Shown here: positions 19,171 through 28,663 of the stretch, one piece after another | Layout: the number at the start of each line of letters is the position of its first letter | Position numbering within the stretch: the first letter of the stretch is position 1 | Assembly: GCF_005233845.1 (NCBI RefSeq) | Contig: NZ_SZQL01000018.1 | Span: 44,145-108,144 of the forward strand | Source: Ilyomonas limi | Lineage (GTDB): Bacteria; Bacteroidota; Bacteroidia; Chitinophagales; Chitinophagaceae | Direction of reading: 5' to 3' | DNA length: 64,000 nucleotides | Notes under the pieces: generated by a model | Seen by the model: the letters and a program-made list of their open reading frames with translations, nothing else | Told to the model about the DNA's origin: nothing | The model's database searches: none | Program-made: the position numbers and the translations under genes

Positions 19171-20691
19171 TTACATGACTGTTTTTTGTTTATCTGCTTC
19201 ATATAATGCGGGCTGAACACCATTATGCATCAGCTCATTCATAAAATAAATCACTTTATCTGCAAAACCGGATAACGAAAGCAAATCTTCGCCCCACAGC
19301 TCTTTATTTGAAAGGATAGTGGTGGCAACGGCTTCTACCCGTTTTTGTTGTTGCCATACTTCCGCATAATAAGCTGCATTATCATCATTCACTACATACG
19401 CTTGTCCATTGACTTTACCATGCCATTTTCCATCTTCTTCCTGCCGGCACCTCATAAAAAGCAGGTGCGCGGCAAAGCCCAATGCCATACGTACCGGAAC
19501 GCTGTTAAACCGATGAAAATAACTTGTAATCAGCGGCACATTACGCATAGCCATTTTGGAGGAATATTGCAGCGTAATATTGAGCCATTTATGTTCTATA
19601 AACGGGTTTCTGAACCTATCCAAAACGCTCATGGCAAATTCTTCTTTCTTGCTTTCGGGGATAGATGCATCCTTTATTGCAGGCGCAATTTCATCGAGCA
19701 TCAATGATTGTATAAAAGATGCAAAAGCCTCATTGTGCATAGATTCTTCTACCGAAACAAAACCTGCCAAATGTGCGAGCCCGCAACTAAATGTATGCGA
19801 GCCATTCAGCAGCCGCAACTTTAATTCGCGATACAACGAAATGTCAGGAGCAATAATAACAGTATCATCTGCCAATGCAAAAGACAGCATTTCTGTTGCC
19901 TTTGAATTAGCAGTTTCAATTGCCCAAAGGCTATAGGGTTCCGACATAATCAGCAAATCATCGGTATAACCAAGCGAAGCTTCAATGGCTCTCAGAAAAG
20001 GAGCTGCCGGTTTGCCAGGCACAATGCGATCAACCAAAGAATTACAAAATGTGTGGCTGTTCTGCAGCCAATTAATAAAGTCTTCAGGTAAATTGTTGTA
20101 TCGTGCAAGTTGTTGTAGAATATCTTTCAGCTTTACCCCATTATCTATGATTAGCTCTGTGGGAACAATGACCATTCCTTTATCAGCCGCACCATTGAAC
20201 ACCTCAAAACGGCGATATAAAAAAGCTAATAATTTACCCGGAAAAGAAGCGGGTGGTGTATTGAAAATACTTTCTTCTGTATAAACAATTCCTACTTCGG
20301 TAGTATTGGAAATCACAATTTGCAATTCAGGGTTAGCGGCACATTCCAAAACAGCTTCCCACTGGCTTTTTGCATGTAATACGCGGCTAATGGCAGCATT
20401 GATAATATTGTAATTAACCTGCGCTCCTTTTTGCACACCACAAATACATTGCGTGTACAAGCAATCCTGGTTTTCAAATTCAGCCGTATCGCTGTTGCCG
20501 GTAGATTTTACCACTACGATGCGTCCGTTGAATATGCCCTGCTTATTGGCTTTATCAATGTAATAATCGGGAAGCCCACGCAGCAAAACGCCGGTGCCAA
20601 ATTGTATTACTTTTTCAGGCAAATCGAAACAGGATGCCGGAGGTACTTCAGCACCTGTTATTTGTGATAGAATATGTTTTGAAAGTTGCAT
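19171..20691 (-). CDS. uxaB: Tagaturonate reductase (altronate oxidoreductase)
   Basis: 506 residues, a polyol-specific long-chain dehydrogenase of the mannitol dehydrogenase fold. The cofactor loop reads V-I-Q-F-G-T-G-V-L-L-R-G, and the catalytic region K-L-R-L-L-N-G-S-H-T-F with conserved Lys, Asn and His is intact. It reduces tagaturonate to altronate with NADH. UxaB rather than UxuB is favoured because it directly precedes uxaA with zero spacing. It follows the GH105 gene by 52 bp. Confidence 0.92.
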   Translation of the reverse strand: MQLSKHILSQITGAEVPPASCFDLPEKVIQFGTGVLLRGLPDYYIDKANKQGIFNGRIVVVKSTGNSDTAEFENQDCLYTQCICGVQKGAQVNYNIINAAISRVLHAKSQWEAVLECAANPELQIVISNTTEVGIVYTEESIFNTPPASFPGKLLAFLYRRFEVFNGAADKGMVIVPTELIIDNGVKLKDILQQLARYNNLPEDFINWLQNSHTFCNSLVDRIVPGKPAAPFLRAIEASLGYTDDLLIMSEPYSLWAIETANSKATEMLSFALADDTVIIAPDISLYRELKLRLLNGSHTFSCGLAHLAGFVSVEESMHNEAFASFIQSLMLDEIAPAIKDASIPESKKEEFAMSVLDRFRNPFIEHKWLNITLQYSSKMAMRNVPLITSYFHRFNSVPVRMALGFAAHLLFMRCRQEEDGKWHGKVNGQAYVVNDDNAAYYAEVWQQQKRVEAVATTILSNKELWGEDLLSLSGFADKVIYFMNELMHNGVQPALYEADKQKTVM

Positions 20692-20743
20692 GTTTATCTT
20701 GTTTATATGCTTCCGTTTCTTATTAAATATATGCTGTTGAATA

Positions 20744-22669
20744 TTACTTTTTATAGACTGTTTGCTTTATCAGCCATTGTGCCAGGTCTTCCGCAGCTAT
20801 GTAATTTTCCAGATCAGCAGGCAATTTTCTGCCATCCAAATATTCATTGTACAACCAGGGATCACCTACAGCAAAAACGGTTCCTTTACCTGTTTTTGAA
20901 ACAGCCATAATCACATCTCCACCTTCGGTAAATACCGCGTAAGCAGGCGGTTGTACATAGAATGTTGATAGTTCTTTTATATAAATTTTTTTGGCATTTT
21001 TGAATATAGAATCATCTGGCTGAATCTTAAATGTGCCGACTGCAAAATTGCGCCCCTGCACCCTATTGCGCGAATCTTCATTGAATCGTATTCCAAACTT
21101 TGCAGCCAGTTGATTGAAATGTTTGAACTCTACATTGCCGCTGTCATTTCCGAATAATAACAACACTCCACCATTTTTTACCCAGTTGTAAATAGTTGTT
21201 ATGTTGCGTGGTTCGATATAATGCGAATGTGGATTTTCTTTGGTCCAATCAGGGTCAACAATCATGTACATATCCGCGCCATTCAATGCTGATGGCGTTA
21301 CAGAAGTAGTCAACAATTTTGTTCCAATACCATATTTGGTAAAAACATTTTTCAACATGGAAAATCCATTATTATCTTCTTCCTTCCAGATGTAATGGCA
21401 TTGAATGGTATCGCCTGTTATAGGGTCTGTTTTAGTCTCGTGGTTAAAATAACCATCTAATAAAATAGTCTTTCCTTTACCTAATTGTCTGGTAGGCAGC
21501 AGTTCCATCTCGCTGCACATTTGTATAAACGCACCAATGCCTTTCAAATCATTCGTTACTACTTTCTCCCGCAGGTAATATTCATAGCTGCCATCGCGGT
21601 AAGGATCACCGCCCAGTCCACTTACATTCACCGTTCCATTCAGACTCAATAAACCATTATCATCCTTTGCTATGAAGGTGTTGCAGATGCCTTTAAATCC
21701 CTTTTGAGCAGGTGTTAAATAAGTGTTGGGCAAATAGCCTAAACGCACCCCTTTTGCCAGTGTATAAACAAACATGCACGAAGCAGAAGCTTCAGGATAG
21801 TTGCCTTCGCGCGCCGGAAAATTGAGCACATTCCACCACAAGCCGGTGCCTTTATCCTGCACTTTTACAATGGCCGCTGCATAGCGATTTAAAATAGAGC
21901 GCAGTTCTTTTTTTCTACTATTGGTGTCTGGAAAATGTTCTAAGACATCTACCAACGCCATTCCATACCAGCCCATAGCGCGTGCCCAAAAGTTAGGAGA
22001 AGTGCCGGTGGTTTTGTTTGCCCATTGCTGTTGTTTGGATTCATCCCAACCATGATACATCAATCCGGTAGTACTATCTCTCGTATGCTTTTCTGCATAT
22101 ACAAACTGGTCAGCCACATCATTAAAAGCGGAATCATTATGTGTAATTTCAGCATACATGGTATAGAATGGCTCTGCCATATACAAGCCATCGAGCCACA
22201 TCTGATAAGGATATACTTTCTTATGCCAAAAGCCTCCCTCGTTTGTACGCGGTTGTGTTTGCAGTTGATTATAAAGCAAAGAAGCAGCTTTCCGGTATTT
22301 CTCTTCACCTGTTATTTTATACAGGAGCAATAAAGCATCGCCATTTCGTATATTGTCTAAGTTGTAACGTTCTTTATCATATGTTCTGATACTTCCATCT
22401 TCCCCTACATAGTAATCAATATGTTTTTTTATAAATCTGAAATAATCTGCATTACCGGTATATTTCCAGAGGTCTGCCAAACCATTGTACACAACACCTT
22501 GGTCGTAACTCCAGGCTGCCGGTCTGGAGTGGCCGTACACCACAGAATCTTTCCACAACGTCATTATCGTAGCTGCCATCTGCTCGCCATAAGACAAAGT
22601 ATTCTTTTGTGCAACTGCAAACTGCACGAAGAAACAAACAAAAAGCACTATGTTAAAACGATATTTCAT
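20744..22669 (-). CDS. GH105 unsaturated uronyl hydrolase with C-terminal DUF4350-like domain
   Basis: 641 residues. The start at 22669 (MKYRFNIVLFVCFFVQFAVAQ read as a signal peptide) replaces a longer reading that begins on TTG. Residues about 25-370 are a GH105 (alpha/alpha)6 barrel, YteR/RhiN-like, with SRPAAWSYDQGVVYNGL and YPYQMWLDGLYMAEPFY carrying the catalytic Asp residues. Residues about 400-640 resemble a DUF4350/GATase-like domain (ILLDGYFNHETK, GGVLLLFGNDSGNVEF) often fused to this family in Bacteroidota. The enzyme hydrates the 4,5-unsaturated uronate at the end of rhamnogalacturonan or pectin oligomers and releases it. Its signal peptide suggests the periplasm. It is the first gene of the hexuronate operon and supplies substrate for KduI. 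Confidence 0.9.
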   Translation of the reverse strand: MKYRFNIVLFVCFFVQFAVAQKNTLSYGEQMAATIMTLWKDSVVYGHSRPAAWSYDQGVVYNGLADLWKYTGNADYFRFIKKHIDYYVGEDGSIRTYDKERYNLDNIRNGDALLLLYKITGEEKYRKAASLLYNQLQTQPRTNEGGFWHKKVYPYQMWLDGLYMAEPFYTMYAEITHNDSAFNDVADQFVYAEKHTRDSTTGLMYHGWDESKQQQWANKTTGTSPNFWARAMGWYGMALVDVLEHFPDTNSRKKELRSILNRYAAAIVKVQDKGTGLWWNVLNFPAREGNYPEASASCMFVYTLAKGVRLGYLPNTYLTPAQKGFKGICNTFIAKDDNGLLSLNGTVNVSGLGGDPYRDGSYEYYLREKVVTNDLKGIGAFIQMCSEMELLPTRQLGKGKTILLDGYFNHETKTDPITGDTIQCHYIWKEEDNNGFSMLKNVFTKYGIGTKLLTTSVTPSALNGADMYMIVDPDWTKENPHSHYIEPRNITTIYNWVKNGGVLLLFGNDSGNVEFKHFNQLAAKFGIRFNEDSRNRVQGRNFAVGTFKIQPDDSIFKNAKKIYIKELSTFYVQPPAYAVFTEGGDVIMAVSKTGKGTVFAVGDPWLYNEYLDGRKLPADLENYIAAEDLAQWLIKQTVYKK

Positions 22670-23716
22670 GTAAGACAATTCAATCCCGATATGTTGAATA
22701 TACTTTATGTACTATTCTTTTATTAATACATCTTCATTGGCTCCGGCGCCATATTGTATAGCGTTTAGGCACCTCCACTTTAATGGTATCGGCATGCAAT
22801 AGGTTGATGTTTTTACACCGGTTTCTGGCAAGTTATAACAGCCTGTTTACGTTATCATTGCAACGCGCACCATTGAAAGTAATAGTACTGTTATTTAATG
22901 TACTGTAAGATTATCAGTCCGGCAAAACAAAGAGTAATAATACCTTTCAACATGGGCAATACGATAATTTCATCCCCTAAAAAGAATAGAATATAACACG
23001 TTGACAGTGCGACATGGTTACTTGCAAAACATACAATTTAATACTACACTGCTATTGTAATTAGAATGAACAGAATCGTACTACAATTCTTTTTTACAGA
23101 TAAAGATGCCCCAGCATATCTTTCTCATGCAAGTGTACTCAATTATCTACAATGTATGTGATTGAGATGCTGATTTATTTACGCAAACGTTTTCATTCCG
23201 TGAAGTTCTTTGGACATTTTATTCATGTATTTCTTGCCCAACGAAGTGATTAAGTGTAAATTTTACTTTTATTGCATCAGTACTATAATATGCACCATTA
23301 AAACATTGTATTGACAAGCAGTAGCAGGAAAAGAACTGCAATGGAACAGGTGCTAAAGTGGGTTGCGCAGCAATTAATTAAAGAATTTAATTACTATTAC
23401 TGCAAACGAACTTAACCGAAGTGTATTGAAAAGGTTTTTGGAATACCGTAGTTTCAAATATTACCTATGGAAATTCATGTTTAATTTCATTTTACGCTCT
23501 TTCGGAGTACTGCAAAACTTTTCAAGTGTTGAAATGTGAAAGTCTGGTTTAAATTTCTTCCGGACAAATTGAACCGGGTCAGGAAAAGAATTTTTGTAAT
23601 GCCAATCAGATGATATCCTCAGTGAGGTAAACTTGCCGCTAAAGATCCTTATTAATGTTGCTGCATTTATGTATTCTTCAGGAAGATTGTGTGAAATTGA
23701 TGCACTATCTGATAAA
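22670..23716. other. Long upstream region of the hexuronate operon; possible gene remnant
   Basis: About 1.05 kb without an intact gene. The minus strand at 22712-22763 reads AIQYGAGANEDVLIKE then stop, and in another frame just upstream HADTIKVEVPK; together they look like the degraded 3' end of a secreted protein. I cannot name the family. A LacI-type operator lies at 23182-23194. A 92-codon reading at 23461-23739 begins inside the terminator hairpin of the susCD operon and is not credible as a gene. Confidence 0.4.
23182..23194 (-). promoter_or_regulatory. LacI-family-like operator
   Basis: The minus strand reads GAAAACGTTTGCG, a palindrome centred on CG with AAACGTTT at its core, as bound by LacI-type regulators. 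The same 12 bases occur once more at 48526-48537, upstream of the GH109-like gene. The site is about 510 bases upstream of the GH105 gene. Confidence 0.4.
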
Positions 23717-23720
23717 AGGT

Positions 23721-23752
23721 TTTCGGCGGGTGTACCCACCCGCCGAAAAGGA
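23721..23752 (-). terminator. Rho-independent terminator of the susC-susD operon
   Basis: Perfect 12-bp stem: TTTCGGCGGGTG (23721-23732) pairs with CACCCGCCGAAA (23737-23748), four-base loop. On the minus strand it lies about 60 bases after the susD stop and is followed by a C-C-T-T-T-T run. Confidence 0.85.
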
Positions 23753-23806
23753 AAATAGTTTGTATTACATGTATTAAGCGGAGGTTAACGACAAAATAGA
23801 ATACTA

Positions 23807-25303
23807 TTAATAACCCGGATTTTGCTCTAAGTCAGGTTGATTGCGGTCAATTTCCGTTTGCGGAATTGGCCAAAACTGGTATTTATCCTCATATTTTGTT
23901 TTGATATTTGGAAACAAAGGATTGGGAACAAAACCATTCAGTTTTTCTGTTGCTATTCCCCACCGGCGCAAATCATGATAACGCAAACCTTCTAATGCAA
24001 ACTCTACCCTTCTTTCGTGCCTGATGCGTTCCCGCATTTCTGCCTGGGATAAGCCTGCGGGCAATGGAGGCATGTTTACATCCGGCCTTGCACGCACCTC
24101 ATTAACTTGCTGATAAACGCCTGCATCCGGACCTACGGCTTCGTTTTGGGCTTCGGCATACATCAGCTTAACATCTGCATAACGCAGCAGTACAAAATCA
24201 TTATCATCCAGGGCGCCATAATCGGGGTTAACCATTCCGGGTGTAAGCCATTTTTTTACAGCATAATACCCGTCTATCCAGCTATCTTTTCCCGGAGTAG
24301 CTACTGCAAGGTCGCCGGTAAACGGCCATCCCTGTGCCTGCGTATCCCCGATAAAGAAGAATGTCATTGTTTTTCTCGGATCGCCGGGTTCATATTCATT
24401 AATCAAATCCTGCGTACCCAATTCGCCTTTCCATTTTTGTAAATGTACTGCCAACGCAACATCCTGGTGTTGCACGTTTGGCAACTGGTATTTTACAGAG
24501 AACATAATTTCGGGGCTGGCATTTTGATCGGGCTTATAAAAATTGCCGGCATAATTAGGATTGAGCGAAAACTTTCCACCATCAATGATTTCTTTGGCAA
24601 GTGCGGCAGCTTCCGCCCATTTTTCTTCTAATAGTAAAGTACGCAGCTTATAGCCCTGCGCTGTTCCCTTTACTGCATGACCGGTAGTATAAGGCTCATC
24701 GGGCAAGCCGGCAATTGCCGAATCGAGATCGGATTCTACCTGCTTCAATACCTCTGCTTTAGAAGATTTCCCTTGGGTAGATTTAAAATCAATCAAAAAC
24801 GGATCTTCTAAAGTGATGGGAACATTTCCGTAAAGCTGCGCCAGCCATTCATAATAGAAACCTCTTAAAAAGTAAGCTTCGGCTTTATATTGCGTTAATT
24901 TATCGCCGGTTAACACCTTTCCTACATTGGCAAGAAAGGAATTGATAGCAGCTATTGCCTGGTAAGAATTTGCATAATAGGAATATACAAATCCACCCGA
25001 TTGCGGGGTAATACCACCGGTAAGTGCAGAAGTACCGCCACCATAATCGTATTGTCCGTAAGCATCATCACTAAAGTTGTCCCACGACATTATTGTAAAC
25101 TGCGAAGTGGCATAACCGCCGCCGGGAGCATACAAATAATTGTACAGCCCCGTTAATGCAAGGTCTGCATCCGATTCTTTTTGCCAAAATATGGCAGTAG
25201 AAAGTCGGTCAGTTGGTGTGCGGTCTAAAAAACCTTTTTTACAGGAAGATATGGACACTGCTATGGGAAGAAACAGGATATATATTATTGTAATTTTTTT
25301 CAT
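23807..25303 (-). CDS. SusD/RagB family glycan-binding lipoprotein
   Basis: 498 residues. It begins with the lipoprotein signal MKKITIIYILFLPIAVSISS followed by CKKGFLDRTPTDRLS, where the Cys is the lipid anchor and F-L-D is the usual SusD opening. The C-terminal block R-H-E-R-R-V-E-F-A-L-E-G-L-R-Y-H-D-L-R-R-W-G is the classic RagB/SusD signature. It sits on the outer cell surface, binds oligosaccharide and delivers it to the SusC channel encoded 24 bp upstream. The ligand cannot be told from sequence; the neighbours suggest a pectic or galactose-rich glycan. A strong terminator follows. Confidence 0.95.
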   Translation of the reverse strand: MKKITIIYILFLPIAVSISSCKKGFLDRTPTDRLSTAIFWQKESDADLALTGLYNYLYAPGGGYATSQFTIMSWDNFSDDAYGQYDYGGGTSALTGGITPQSGGFVYSYYANSYQAIAAINSFLANVGKVLTGDKLTQYKAEAYFLRGFYYEWLAQLYGNVPITLEDPFLIDFKSTQGKSSKAEVLKQVESDLDSAIAGLPDEPYTTGHAVKGTAQGYKLRTLLLEEKWAEAAALAKEIIDGGKFSLNPNYAGNFYKPDQNASPEIMFSVKYQLPNVQHQDVALAVHLQKWKGELGTQDLINEYEPGDPRKTMTFFFIGDTQAQGWPFTGDLAVATPGKDSWIDGYYAVKKWLTPGMVNPDYGALDDNDFVLLRYADVKLMYAEAQNEAVGPDAGVYQQVNEVRARPDVNMPPLPAGLSQAEMRERIRHERRVEFALEGLRYHDLRRWGIATEKLNGFVPNPLFPNIKTKYEDKYQFWPIPQTEIDRNQPDLEQNPGY

Positions 25304-25327
25304 TGTAATTCCGTTTAAAAGATTGAA

Positions 25328-28300
25328 CTAAAATTGTACAGATGCACCAAACGTAATTGTTCTGTTTTGCGGATAAGAAACATACGTGCTGCTAAAACTG
25401 GTGCGTTCCGGGTCTAAGCCGGGAAACTTACTGGCGGTGAAAACATTGTCGGCTGAAACAAAAACACGCAAATTTTTGATGCCTGCTTTGCTCATAATGG
25501 AGGCAGGAAGCGTATAGCCAAGCTGTACATTTTTTAATCTTAAAAAAGAAGCATCTTTTAAGAAATAAGTAGAAGCATAATTCTGAACGGCAGGATAACT
25601 ATCGGCTACGTAAATCTTAGGTAATGTAGTGGAATGATTTTCCGGTGTCCAACGGTTAAGCCAATCTGTAGTTGGTAGAGAGCCTTGGCGAAATGGCTCA
25701 ATTCCCCAGCCGTTTACATAAATTTTTTGTCCTTGCGACCCAAACAACTGCGCACTAAAATCAAAGCCCTTAAAGGAGGCGCCCAGGTTAATTGCATATT
25801 GAAAAGACGGGTATCTGCCACCCGTATAAGTGCGGTCATCAGTATTAATAATACCATCTCCATTTATATCTTTAATTTTAAGATCTCCGGGAGTAGGCGT
25901 AACAGGCTGCGTGGGCGATTTATCAATTTCTTCCTGGCTCTGGAAAATGCCATCCCATTGATATAAAAAAAACTCATCGAGCGGGTGACCTTCTTCGCGA
26001 ATAGTATTGCCTCCAATTTCGGTTTTTCCAAATTCTTCCAGCTTGTTCTTGTAGGCCTGTATATTGCCTCCTACATACCAGGAGAAATTTTTTCCGATCA
26101 CATCCCTGTACTGTGCTTCCAATTCAAAACCGGTATTTCTTAAGGCACCATTGTTTATGGTAGGCGCATTTAAACCCAACCAGAGTGGCACTTGCGAAGC
26201 ACGAAGAATATCAAAAGTGTATTTATTAAACCAGTCGGCTGTAAAAGTGAGCCTGTTATTCAGCACAGTCATATCAAGTCCTACATCAACCACTCTGGTC
26301 GTTTCCCAGGTAAGGGAAGGATCAACCAATGTACTGGCAGCAAAGCCTGTTTGTACGGTAGTTCCAAAAACATAGCTACGGTTATCAAGTGTTGCCTGAT
26401 AGGGATAAGTACCAATGTTTTGGTTTCCTAACTGCCCCCAGGATGCACGTATTTTTAAATCATTCAGCCACGATGCATTCTTAAGGAAATTCTCTTTTGA
26501 AATGCGCCAGCCGCCCGAAAAAGAGTAAAACAAGCCCCATCTTGAATCTTTTGGAAGGCGTGAAGTGCCATCGTAACGAATACTTGCGCCTAACAAATAC
26601 TTATCCTCAAAACTGTAATTGGCATTTCCATAAAAAGAGCGGATTGCCCATGCTGAAGAGGTTCCTCTATTGGTTTGTCCATCTGCAGGACCGGCGTTCA
26701 GCTCTCTTAAATCATTAGTAGGGAATTGGATTCTTGACGCATCAATGTTGCTGGCGCCATTGTATTCCTGCTGAAAACCTGCAAGCGCAGAAATATTGTG
26801 GCTGCCCAGTTGTTTTTTGTAAGTCAACTGACTGTAATAAACGGTATAAATATTATCAGCCCTGCCTACATTGAGTCCCGGCGTTCCATCGTCGAGGATA
26901 CCTGCGGGACTTAAATCGTTGTAATAATACGTTTGTACCACCGGCCTGAAATCGTTGTATTTATTGGCATCAAAGTTCATCCCCGCACGGTTTTCCCATT
27001 TCAAGCCATCAATAATATCTACATCGAGCGATAGATTGCCTTGTGCATAGTAATCATCGTATCTGATTACCGCATCTTCTGCAACAATGGCAACTGTATT
27101 TTTATTACCTAATTCATTTGGATAAGCTCTTTTTATCCAAAGTCCGTCAGCAGTTCTTGGCGGATACAAGGGAGATTGAGCAATAGTAGATAAAAACATA
27201 TCTGTTCCACCGTTTTCAGGAGCTAACCGGTGGCTATACCGCATCTGGATATTGGTACCGATAGTTATACGCTTGCTTACGCGTGAAGAAAGACCAAAAT
27301 CCATTGTATATTTCTTTTCATTAAAACCAATCATCACACCATCCTGATCGGCGTAGCCTATACTCAGGCTGTAATTGGTATTTTCTGCTCCGCCGGTCAT
27401 ATTCAGATAATGATTTTGAACCGTAGCTGTTCTGAATACATCGTTTAGCCAGTTATGATTTGGATATTTTACGCGGTCGGTAGCATCTTTATATAAGTCA
27501 ATTTGATCCTGCGTATATAAAGGTTGCAGCCCGGAATTAAGTCTCGCTTCATTGGACAATTCCATAAACCGGGCAGAATTGGTAACCAAATCGGGCAATG
27601 CTGTTGCTTTTTGTATTCCCAAACTGTAGTTGTAGTTGACGCTAAAACCGCTGTTCGGCTTGCCTTTTTTTGTTTTAATTACAATTACACCATTCGCACC
27701 CCTGGAACCATAAATAGCAGCCGATGCAGCATCTTTAAGCACCGAAACAGATTCTATATCGTTAGGGTTTAACACACTCAAACTGCCGGGCAAACCATCT
27801 ACAATGATCAACGGAGCGGTACCTGCACCGCTAAAAGTTCCTACACCGCGTATCAGCAGGCTTACACCTTCATTACCAGGCTGTCCCGAATTTTGAACTA
27901 CCTGAAGACCTGGCAATTGACCTTGCAATAAAGTAGCGGGGTTTGTTTGTACGCGCTTATTTAACTCGTCGCCGCTTACAGTAGCCACGGCGCTGGTAAG
28001 ATTTCGCCTGCTTTGCGTATTGTAGCCTACCACTACTACTTCATTTAGTTTGGTTTCGCCTGGTTGTAATACAAAAGAAAGCGGCTCACTTCCATTAACT
28101 GTGATCTGTTGATTGATATAACCAACAATAGAAGCTTCTATAACATCGCCGGCTCTTGCAGCAATAGTAAACGCTCCATTGTTATCGGTAACAACTGCTT
28201 TGTTTGTATTCTTATTAGTCACCGATGCATAAGGCAAAGGCTCATTGGCAGCATTGGTTACGCGACCACTGATATTGGTTTGAGCAATTGCACTTGTAGC

Positions 28301-28378
28301 AAAAAGAAAAATCAGCACGTTGGAAATACAGAGTAAAAGCAATGTTTGTAGAAGATTTTTGTGTGGGGAATTCTTCAT
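25328..28378 (-). CDS. SusC/RagA family TonB-dependent outer membrane transporter
   Basis: 1016 residues. After a signal peptide ending in A-T-S-A-I-A-Q comes a carboxypeptidase-regulatory-like domain (about 35-115; NISGRVTNAANEPLPYASV, then VSGD further on). The plug domain contains GAGTAPLIIVDGLPGS and IYGSRGANGVIVIKTKKG, and the rest is the 22-strand barrel ending in an aromatic residue (Q-N-R-T-I-T-F-G-A-S-V-Q-F). There is no STN domain before the plug, so signalling through an anti-sigma factor of the FecR type is not indicated. It imports oligosaccharides using TonB energy together with the SusD encoded downstream. It is a normal-length SusC. Confidence 0.97.
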   Translation of the reverse strand: MKNSPHKNLLQTLLLLCISNVLIFLFATSAIAQTNISGRVTNAANEPLPYASVTNKNTNKAVVTDNNGAFTIAARAGDVIEASIVGYINQQITVNGSEPLSFVLQPGETKLNEVVVVGYNTQSRRNLTSAVATVSGDELNKRVQTNPATLLQGQLPGLQVVQNSGQPGNEGVSLLIRGVGTFSGAGTAPLIIVDGLPGSLSVLNPNDIESVSVLKDAASAAIYGSRGANGVIVIKTKKGKPNSGFSVNYNYSLGIQKATALPDLVTNSARFMELSNEARLNSGLQPLYTQDQIDLYKDATDRVKYPNHNWLNDVFRTATVQNHYLNMTGGAENTNYSLSIGYADQDGVMIGFNEKKYTMDFGLSSRVSKRITIGTNIQMRYSHRLAPENGGTDMFLSTIAQSPLYPPRTADGLWIKRAYPNELGNKNTVAIVAEDAVIRYDDYYAQGNLSLDVDIIDGLKWENRAGMNFDANKYNDFRPVVQTYYYNDLSPAGILDDGTPGLNVGRADNIYTVYYSQLTYKKQLGSHNISALAGFQQEYNGASNIDASRIQFPTNDLRELNAGPADGQTNRGTSSAWAIRSFYGNANYSFEDKYLLGASIRYDGTSRLPKDSRWGLFYSFSGGWRISKENFLKNASWLNDLKIRASWGQLGNQNIGTYPYQATLDNRSYVFGTTVQTGFAASTLVDPSLTWETTRVVDVGLDMTVLNNRLTFTADWFNKYTFDILRASQVPLWLGLNAPTINNGALRNTGFELEAQYRDVIGKNFSWYVGGNIQAYKNKLEEFGKTEIGGNTIREEGHPLDEFFLYQWDGIFQSQEEIDKSPTQPVTPTPGDLKIKDINGDGIINTDDRTYTGGRYPSFQYAINLGASFKGFDFSAQLFGSQGQKIYVNGWGIEPFRQGSLPTTDWLNRWTPENHSTTLPKIYVADSYPAVQNYASTYFLKDASFLRLKNVQLGYTLPASIMSKAGIKNLRVFVSADNVFTASKFPGLDPERTSFSSTYVSYPQNRTITFGASVQF

Positions 28379-28663
28379 AGATTAGCAATTGTAATTATTA
28401 AAATGATTATGCTAATTTAGTTCACCACATACGATAAGCCTTATGCCCGGTTACCTTCTTTAGGGTTTTTATTATCAGCAACTATTCAGCGGAAAAAGAT
28501 GAAAGTGCTTATTCAAGCGCTTAGCGGGTTAATGAGCGTATTATATGCGTCGCTTTTCCAATAACAAGTTTTTTTCATTTATTCATTTATTTGATTTTCT
28601 AAATTGTTAGTATAAAAACATTTATGGAAGTAACGTGAATGCAGGCTTTCTCAATAACACCTT

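Noticed and set aside
23461..23739. 92-codon minus-strand reading frame
   Set aside because: Its start lies inside the susCD terminator hairpin, it has no recognisable domain, and it lacks a plausible start context.
28379..28663. Consensus TAnnTTTG promoter before susC
   Set aside because: The closest match is too near the ATG, and no -33 element is visible.
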